From positions 1 through 51,505 of the forward strand of contig JASJXV010000006.1 of assembly GCA_030123805.1 (NCBI GenBank): a DNA stretch of 51,505 nucleotides, given 5' to 3'. Source of the stretch: Gammaproteobacteria bacterium (lineage in GTDB: Bacteria; Pseudomonadota; Gammaproteobacteria; Pseudomonadales; Azotimanducaceae). The notes below the pieces were generated by a model that ran no database searches, was not told where the DNA came from, and worked only from the letters and a program-made list of their open reading frames with translations. The translations under genes and the position numbers were made by a program. Positions 46,400-51,505 of the stretch are shown piece by piece (the first letter of the stretch is position 1; each line of letters begins with the position of its first letter).

Positions 46400-47699
46400 C
46401 CGCCAGTATCCCTCTGTAATAGTCGATCATCAAACTCGCTGTCACATCCCAGCTAAATTTCTGCTGTATCCTTTCCTTGCCCGACTGTTCCAGGCGTTTT
46501 CTCTCCAGGGGGTTGTCCAGCAAATGCCTGATTGCCGATGCAATCGCTTCAGAATCCCTGATGGGCACTTTCATTCCAGCATTACCAACAACTTCCGGCA
46601 GTGCGCCACCATCTGTGGCGATTACTGCAGTGCCGGTAGCCATTGCTTCACCGGCTGGTAATCCAAATCCTTCATAGATTGAGGGAACCACAACGATTGA
46701 TGCTTCTGCATAGTACTTAACAAGTTCTTCGGTATCAATTTCACTGACGTACTTCAGCATTGAATTGATTCCCAACGTATCAACCAATTTGCGGGTTACA
46801 CCATGTTCCTTAAGTTGGCCAACTATGAGTAGTTCCAGCTCGGGGTACGTGGGTCGTAGCATAGCCATGGCTTTTAGCAGGTACTCAAGCCCCTTAAGAG
46901 GAGCATCGGCACTGGCGGTCGTCATGATTCTCAAGGGTAATTGAGAAACTCCTGGCATGGGTTTGAATACATCTGTATCTATGCCGTTGTATACCAGTGT
47001 AATAGATGATTGATCGACACCAAATGCTTTTGCAATGTCGACACGAGACTGCTGCGAGACTGTGACAATGTGCTTGAGTCTCCTGATTACTCTTTGTTGC
47101 ATGTGGAGAAATGAATGCCATCTTCTGATGAGTAACCGGAGTTTCCACGTATTTGCGCTGGCAAGAGCAATGTCTCTATCACTGGTTATTGGGTGATGGA
47201 CTGTACATACAGTGGCAAATCCCATCTTTTGCAGCTTTAACAATCCGGTACTCAAGCTTTGATTATCGTGAATGATGTCGTAATGACTGCCATGTTTTTT
47301 CAGGTACTGAACTACTCTTCTGCCGAATGTGTAAGGTTCTGGGAATCCCCCGGTCAGCATACTGCACCATTCAAAAAAATCGGTGTATGAAAGCAGATGT
47401 TTTGGACGCAGCGCGGTGACATGGTTGGCTGATTCGAACAGATTCAAACCGGGCATCTTGATTAGACGCACTCTGTCATCGAGATGCGGATAGGGCTCAC
47501 CTGAAATCACGTCCACAAAATGGCCTGCGTTGACCAGTGCTTTACTCAGGTATCTTATATAGATGCCCTGGCCGCCGCTAAACGGTTTACTGCGATAGCC
47601 GAGTAGACAGATTTTCAAAGGCTCCAAAGTGTTGCTGTCAGGATTGCCTGCACACCGTTCGTGGCATCGAAGATCCTGTTCAGGAGTACTTTGTAACAT
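46380..47699 (-). CDS. Glycosyltransferase family 4
   Basis: The 439-residue enzyme has the GT-B fold of family 4. The N-terminal acceptor domain contains LLGYRSKPFSGGQGIYIRYL and a HDNQSLSTG loop; the C-terminal donor domain has the EX7E motif in PSIYEGFGLPAGEAMATG and ATDGGALPEVVG. Such enzymes transfer sugars from nucleotide donors onto lipid or glycan acceptors at the inner face of the membrane. It is the first gene of a minus-strand set: GT4, methyltransferase, six-hairpin protein. ATG 47699 has no clear ribosome site. Confidence 0.92.
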   Translation of the reverse strand: MLQSTPEQDLRCHERCAGNPDSNTLEPLKICLLGYRSKPFSGGQGIYIRYLSKALVNAGHFVDVISGEPYPHLDDRVRLIKMPGLNLFESANHVTALRPKHLLSYTDFFEWCSMLTGGFPEPYTFGRRVVQYLKKHGSHYDIIHDNQSLSTGLLKLQKMGFATVCTVHHPITSDRDIALASANTWKLRLLIRRWHSFLHMQQRVIRRLKHIVTVSQQSRVDIAKAFGVDQSSITLVYNGIDTDVFKPMPGVSQLPLRIMTTASADAPLKGLEYLLKAMAMLRPTYPELELLIVGQLKEHGVTRKLVDTLGINSMLKYVSEIDTEELVKYYAEASIVVVPSIYEGFGLPAGEAMATGTAVIATDGGALPEVVGNAGMKVPIRDSEAIASAIRHLLDNPLERKRLEQSGKERIQQKFSWDVTASLMIDYYRGILADADAHG

Positions 47700-47729
47700 G
47701 GTTCTACAGTGGAATCCTCTGGTGTCAAT

Positions 47730-47890
47730 TTAGTTAGTTCCTGTTCGGAAACTACTCAATTTGAAAAAATTTGCGAACCATCAAAATGGTTGGGCTTATA
47801 AAACAATCACTTACGAAGGAAATAACTCCTGCGAACTTTAAATCCGGTGGGCCGCATCCGGTGGGCCGCATCCGGACACGAACCGGGTTG
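47730..47890. repeat. MITE-like repeat, copy 2 of 2, with internal 14-bp duplication
   Basis: It has the same ends and internal blocks as the element at 25145-25292 and the same orientation. Within it CCGGTGGGCCGCAT is duplicated in tandem (47844-47857, 47858-47871), where copy 1 has it once. It lies directly upstream of the glycosyltransferase gene, so it may carry or displace its promoter. Confidence 0.8.
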
Positions 47891-48046
47891 AGTAATACTG
47901 CTCTGCGCGGCACCTTGACGAGGCAGGTTACAGCAAATGGAAAGGAATTGTACTTATTTTAGCCATAAAAGACAATTAAACCAAAGCTAAGTTCATGGTT
48001 TCATTAGGATAGTTAACAGTCACGGAAACGTTGTTTAATTGGATTT

Positions 48047-48115
48047 TCCGATCCGGCGATCCGGCGGACCCGCGGTTGAGGTCAAACGAACCGGGTCCGG
48101 CGGTTGGGGATCGGA
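48047..48115. repeat. GC-rich cruciform-forming inverted repeat
   Basis: An outer pair TCCGATCC (48047-48054) with GGATCGGA (48108-48115) encloses a hairpin CGGACCC..GGTT (48065-48077) with AACCGGGTCCG (48089-48099). The flanks are AT-rich, so the element stands out. It lies between the glycosyltransferase start and the 3' end of the HD gene, in a 500-bp stretch without a gene. No T tract follows on either strand. The role is unknown. Confidence 0.65.
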
Positions 48116-48198
48116 TCTACCCGGTCGGCAGCACCAGTTCCTTTGACATCACTCAGAGAGTTCTCTCACCCATAGTGCCAGAACTGAGCAGGCAAAAA

Positions 48199-49182
48199 TC
48201 AGTCGAGGGATATTCCCTTGGCGTGGACGGTTTCCCTGATATCGGACGCACGTCTGTACTGTTTCCTGCCGTCGTTTTCAGTCAGTTCCCTGATCTTGAA
48301 CAAATCTGCCCCTTCCTTCCGACGATCTGTTGCAACTCTTCTTTCTGGTCCGTAAGCAGGTGCATCATGCTCTTCTGTAAAGACATTGGCGTAAAGATTA
48401 GCGACCCAGGATTGCCCTTCCTGGGTTCGTCTCAGGAACCGGATACCATCAGCGATGAATGGTGCAACAACATTCCAGAAAAACTGGGGATATCCCTCTC
48501 TGACGTCGCTCACTGACGAGTATCCCATTTTCCCCAATTGATCTGTTTCCTTGAATTCATGGTACAAGCGTGAAATTTTGGTCATATATTGAGGATCTGC
48601 CAATTGGCCAATAAGGTCTGCTGCCCGCAACAAGCCCGGAAGATCGTTGCTATCCTGATGATCGCTTTCGTTGGGGACAGGAAATCTTGTCCGTTCAATG
48701 AAACGGCAAATAGTTTCAGGATCTATGTGCTCATCATGCTCGAAGCGCTCTCTAACGTAGATCTTCCCACGATCAACATGATAAGGTGTCAAAAAGGCGT
48801 CCGTTGAGCCTGATGGCGGGGCGATGGTGTCCATGTGTTCATTTATCGTGTATCGACCGCTTCTGTCCGCACGGCAAATACCCCTGACGTATCCAATATC
48901 GTGGTTTAACAGCGCAACGACAAAGTGTGTCCAGTCAACAGGCCGAAGGCTGCCTTCCAAATATATCTTTCCAGTCAGTATTTCCTGACCCACCATGGTA
49001 ACCAACATCGTATGGTCGATGTCATGATAGGGTGCGTCACTGTTGGCAATGACCTCAAGGGCGGTCCTTGCGTTACTTGCCAGGATTTGAATATCGATTT
49101 CGCTGGTACCATAGATATCGATGTACTTCTGAATCAGTTCGTCGACGAATGCATCGATAACTATAGTTATTGGATTAAACAT
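48199..49182 (-). CDS. HD-domain metal-dependent phosphohydrolase-like protein
   Basis: I choose ATG 49182, which follows GGAG by six bases and begins MFNPITIVIDAF, giving 327 residues; the frame opens further up at 49230. Metal-binding signatures are PYHDIDHTMLVT (about 61-72) and ALLNHDIGYVRG (about 97-108), with later DLPGLLRAADLIGQL, as in HD phosphohydrolases. The C-terminus is basic with RRVATDRRK and RRASD. Substrate unknown; nucleotides or cyclic nucleotides are possible. It diverges from metR. Confidence 0.78.
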   Translation of the reverse strand: MFNPITIVIDAFVDELIQKYIDIYGTSEIDIQILASNARTALEVIANSDAPYHDIDHTMLVTMVGQEILTGKIYLEGSLRPVDWTHFVVALLNHDIGYVRGICRADRSGRYTINEHMDTIAPPSGSTDAFLTPYHVDRGKIYVRERFEHDEHIDPETICRFIERTRFPVPNESDHQDSNDLPGLLRAADLIGQLADPQYMTKISRLYHEFKETDQLGKMGYSSVSDVREGYPQFFWNVVAPFIADGIRFLRRTQEGQSWVANLYANVFTEEHDAPAYGPERRVATDRRKEGADLFKIRELTENDGRKQYRRASDIRETVHAKGISLD

Positions 49183-49377
49183 ATACTGCTCCGTCATCCC
49201 GGTTTCATATACAATCAGGGTAATTCTCACCCGCTCGAAACCCGGCTAAATTACATGATCTGACCGCATTTTTGTATTGTGACTGCAAGGATAATTGAGT
49301 CAAGAGGATTTGGAGCGAAGCGTAGATAAATGCCGACAGAGTAACATGAATAAATTAGATTGAAATCCCTATATGGC

Positions 49378-49390
49378 TGAATATAATTCA
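49378..49390. promoter_or_regulatory. MetR box upstream of metR
   Basis: TGAATATAATTCA is a perfect match to the MetR consensus TGAA-N5-TTCA and a palindrome. It ends 25 bases before the metR start, so it most likely serves autoregulation. The opposite-strand HD gene starts about 195 bases away. Confidence 0.75.
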
Positions 49391-49415
49391 ATTAACTATT
49401 CGCAAGGCCTGGGAA

Positions 49416-50339
49416 ATGATTGAGAAAAGACACCTGAAAACGCTTGTTGCGCTGAGGGATACAGGAAGTTTGGTGGCAGCTGCCGAGAGAATGTTTCTTA
49501 CTCAGTCTGCGTTATCTCATCAATTGAAGGATCTGGAGGACAGACTGGGATGCGCTTTGTTTATACGGAAAACCAGGCCGCCCAGATTTACCAGTGCCGG
49601 GCGTAGATTGCTGCTTTTGGCAGATGAAGTATTGCCCATGATCAAATCTGCGGAACGCGATCTATCCAGATTAGCTGGCGGACAAGCGGGTCGATTGTAT
49701 ATCAGCATTGAGTGCCACAGCTGTTTTCAGTGGTTAATTCCTGCCCTGGATCGCTATCGAAACCATTGGCCGGAAGTCGAACTTGATTTATCCGGAGGCT
49801 TCAATTTTGCCCCATTACCTGCCTTGGCCAGAGGAGACCTGGACCTGGTCATTACATCTGATCCGATAGATTTGCCGGGTCTAACCTACATCCCGCTATT
49901 TAAATATGAAGCGTTGCTCGCGATCGGTAAAGATCATCGGTTGAATTCGAAGCCGCACATTAACCCGGAAGATCTGATACCTGAAACATTGATCACCTAT
50001 CCGGTTGATCGCAATCGGTTGGACATATTTACACGTTTTCTGGATCCGGTTGACATAGAGCCCGCATCGGTCAGAACGGCTGAATTGACTGCTATGATGC
50101 TGCAGCTGGTAGCCACAGGACGTGGTGTGGCGTCAATTCCCAATTGGGCGCTCACGGAATATCTTGAAAAAGACTACCTGGTTGCGAAGAAACTTGGTGC
50201 AGATGGCCAATGGGCCATTCTTTACGCTGCAATACGAGAAGACCAGGTATCCAGTCCGTTTCTGGAGGATTTTGTTAGTACAGCCATAGAGACCTCATTT
50301 GAAACATTGACCGGAATTAGTCCGATTGCCGGAGCATAA
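49416..50339 (+). CDS. metR: LysR-family regulator MetR
   Basis: MetR activates methionine genes such as metE and metH in response to homocysteine. The 307-residue protein aligns along its length with E. coli MetR: N-terminal KRHLKTLVALRDTGSLVAAAE, TQSALSHQLKDLEDRLGCALF, IRKTRPPRFTSAG, ISIECHSCFQWLIPALDRY, LDLVITSDP, and YPVDRNRLDIFTRFLDP. A MetR box sits just upstream and a good terminator follows. No met structural gene adjoins it; the sulfur genes near 35-40 kb are its only partners here. Confidence 0.94.
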   Translation: MIEKRHLKTLVALRDTGSLVAAAERMFLTQSALSHQLKDLEDRLGCALFIRKTRPPRFTSAGRRLLLLADEVLPMIKSAERDLSRLAGGQAGRLYISIECHSCFQWLIPALDRYRNHWPEVELDLSGGFNFAPLPALARGDLDLVITSDPIDLPGLTYIPLFKYEALLAIGKDHRLNSKPHINPEDLIPETLITYPVDRNRLDIFTRFLDPVDIEPASVRTAELTAMMLQLVATGRGVASIPNWALTEYLEKDYLVAKKLGADGQWAILYAAIREDQVSSPFLEDFVSTAIETSFETLTGISPIAGA

Positions 50340-50340
50340 A

Positions 50341-50367
50341 AAACCCCGCCTGAAAAGCGGGGTTTTT
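50341..50367 (+). terminator. Rho-independent terminator of metR
   Basis: AAACCCCGC (50341-50349) and GCGGGGTTT (50357-50365) form a nine-pair stem with a short loop, continued by T residues. It lies directly after the metR stop. Confidence 0.95.
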
Positions 50368-50403
50368 CATTTTATGTATGGCGAGCTGACTCCAATAAGA
50401 CGT

Positions 50404-50521
50404 CGCTAGCAACTCTTACCGGAGGCTCCCCAATTAAACTGACTATTGATGGGATCACCTCCTTACGTTCAGGGAGCTAATCGGCGCGCATTGAGATCCC
50501 CCCTGGTAAGAATGCTCAGCG
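50404..50521. repeat. Folded inverted-repeat element between metR and the PNPOx-family gene
   Basis: CGCTAGCAACTCTTACC (50404-50420) and GGTAAGAATGCTCAGCG (50505-50521) are near-inverse copies. Inside, GGGATC (50451-50456) faces GATCCC (50495-50500), and GGCTCCC (50424-50430) faces GGGAGCT (50472-50478). The whole 118 bases could fold on either strand. No gene is convincing in the 50370-50598 gap. It may be a mobile-element remnant or a structured RNA. Confidence 0.55.
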
Positions 50522-50598
50522 CGTTATCCATCAACGAATTAGTTAGCGAGTTTATATATCACCTTGATCCTACTGTCAAAAGAAACTTTGAATTGAGG

Positions 50599-51189
50599 TC
50601 AAGGCACCAGTACCTGTTCTACCCAGGTTCCCTGTTTCAGAAAATGATGGATACGATCATGAATACGATCAGGATTTGAAATATCCAGCATGTCGATGCA
50701 GGTGATTACCAGGTCCAATCCCACGGCCAGGTCAGGAGGGAGCAAGTCATGTGGATCAGGATACCGATTCTTCAGTGAGTCGATGCCGCTTAGAAGCACC
50801 TGTCTCGATTCCAGGGTTGAACTTTGGGGCGCCATTTCGCGGTAAAAGTAGTCCATGTATTTACTGCCTGCCGGTCGCATATTCCAGTTTGAGTCGACGC
50901 TTGCAGGTTCGATCTCCTGCACTGTGCCGGATAGCCGATATTGCCTTTGTCTGGTCGGGTAGAATAGCAGTAATTCATAGCCATTATTCTCTGTCAGCTG
51001 TTGCCACTTGGGACTGCTTCGATTCATATAGACACCAAATCGATTCTCCACAATCTCTCTGAGAACTAATGTTCTGACGTGTGCGTGCCCATTGGCATCG
51101 GTAGTTGCCAGAAAACAGACATCCGCATTTGGATCGGATGCATGCCTGGCAGCATCGCGGTCTGCAACGATTTGGTCTATAGGATTCAT
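50599..51189 (-). CDS. Pyridoxamine 5'-phosphate oxidase-like FMN-binding family protein
   Basis: The 196-residue protein has the split-barrel FMN-binding fold of the PNPOx family. Visible parts are DVCFLATTDANGHAHVRTLVLREI, YMNRSSPKWQQL and the C-terminal EVTWVEQVLVP-like end. PdxH itself makes PLP, but the match here is to broader family proteins, many of which reduce other substrates. The ATG at 51189 lies 58 bases from the next gene on the same strand. Function is therefore only a family guess. Confidence 0.75.
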   Translation of the reverse strand: MNPIDQIVADRDAARHASDPNADVCFLATTDANGHAHVRTLVLREIVENRFGVYMNRSSPKWQQLTENNGYELLLFYPTRQRQYRLSGTVQEIEPASVDSNWNMRPAGSKYMDYFYREMAPQSSTLESRQVLLSGIDSLKNRYPDPHDLLPPDLAVGLDLVITCIDMLDISNPDRIHDRIHHFLKQGTWVEQVLVP

Positions 51190-51246
51190 ATTCTTGACCT
51201 CGAAAGATAGCTGCCAGTCAATTTGAATAACGGGTATGAATTGTTT

Positions 51247-51489
51247 CTATCCAACATCCTCAAAGCTGTCAGGATTAAAATTATAAACCCCCGGTTTGAA
51301 TCCTGCCGGTGGATTGTCTCTGAACATAATCGCTCGGTTGTAAATATAGCCGTGTCCGGTCCCCATCAGGGCATCGTGAATCATGTCATCTGTATCGCAT
51401 TCTTTTGCGGCCTTGAGCAGTCTTTCGAAGTTATAGATGAAATTGTCTGTGTGTCCCAAAAAACAGCTTGTAGGCATATCGCTCGCCAT
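51247..51489 (-). CDS. Unknown gene, possibly continuing beyond the right edge
   Basis: At least 80 residues are encoded, with no recognised family. The sequence is polar with a Met-Gly-Thr-Gly motif (DALMGTGHGYIYNR) and ends GVYNFNPDSFEDVG. From ATG 51489 the frame stays open to the window edge (upstream codons AGT, TCC, CGA), so the true start may lie outside. It is upstream of the PNPOx-family gene on the same strand. Confidence 0.45.
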   Translation of the reverse strand: MASDMPTSCFLGHTDNFIYNFERLLKAAKECDTDDMIHDALMGTGHGYIYNRAIMFRDNPPAGFKPGVYNFNPDSFEDVG

Positions 51490-51505
51490 GGGCAAACTGG
51501 ATCGT

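Noticed and set aside
48031-48516. 161-residue plus-strand open frame
   Set aside because: It mostly lies antisense to the HD-domain gene, begins in the cruciform region and has no recognisable protein features.
50404-50549. Integron attC site
   Set aside because: GTTAGCG is present, but the matching inverse core at the left end is imperfect and no integrase or cassette is nearby.
50446-50679. 77-residue open frame after metR
   Set aside because: It covers the inverted-repeat element and runs into the PNPOx-family gene on the other strand, with no ribosome site.

Overview
The window looks like chromosome from a gammaproteobacterium of moderate GC content; I cannot place it to genus. Evidence for the class: AmpD, AmpE, exonuclease I, MetR, MsrA, Mak-type ROK kinase and homodimeric AceE all read like their Enterobacteria/Pseudomonas counterparts. 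The order ampD-ampE-(btuF-like)-(ROK kinase)-aceE-aceF resembles the ampD-ampE-...-aceE-aceF neighbourhood of E. coli. Two traits are less usual for the class: a perfect CIRCE operator before groESL and a SAM-II type riboswitch before a PLP sulfhydrylase. An NhaD-type Na+/H+ antiporter (now broken) hints at a saline habitat.

Layout. 1-760: gene-poor, with an intact tRNA-Thr(CGT) and two 45-nt 3' halves of other tRNAs, the kind of scar integrating elements leave. 761-4858: a Wzy_C/O-antigen-ligase-like membrane protein facing an operon of retropepsin-like protease, nadC and a TfpX/TfpZ pilin accessory protein. 4889-5032: a MITE-like repeat. 5210-12621: ampD, ampE, a BtuF-like binding protein, a ROK sugar kinase, aceE and aceF. 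12618-17530: cobalamin adenosyltransferase, a PanE-like reductase, a degenerate REC-GGDEF protein, yajQ, an AmpG-like permease and an Ogt-like (ATL) protein. 17675-19868: groESL with promoter, CIRCE and terminator. 20144-26797: a PuuD-like membrane protein, a coiled-coil membrane protein, gspB-gspA, a YihG-like acyltransferase and an SLC13 transporter. 26898-31023: exonuclease I, a LysR regulator, an M18 aminopeptidase and an Arc-like regulator. 31150-35434: an HDOD-GAF histidine kinase followed by a REC-PAS-GGDEF-EAL protein. 35475-39980: SAM-II riboswitch with terminator and PLP sulfhydrylase, then purC, msrA and a PatB/MalY C-S lyase. 40205-43656: structured leader and frameshifted nhaD, then moaB and moeA. 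43782-47699: a small membrane protein and a methyltransferase / six-hairpin 'phenyltransferase-domain' protein / methyltransferase / glycosyltransferase cluster. 47730-51505: repeats, a large cruciform, an HD phosphohydrolase, metR with a MetR box, a PNPOx-family protein and an unknown gene at the edge.

How the genes work together. AmpG, AmpD and AmpE, possibly with the ROK kinase, point to muropeptide recycling. The BtuF-like protein and PduO-type adenosyltransferase suggest cobalamin use. The SAM-II-controlled sulfhydrylase, the PatB/MalY lyase, MsrA and MetR form a methionine/sulfur theme. YajQ, the degenerate REC-GGDEF protein and the kinase/GGDEF-EAL pair form a signalling theme.

The points I would look at first are the SAM-II aptamer joined to an apparent transcription terminator, the nested stem structure ahead of a recently broken nhaD, the uncharacterised glycosyltransferase-methyltransferase cluster, and several small repeat or cruciform elements. 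All calls come from reading the sequence; no database search was run.
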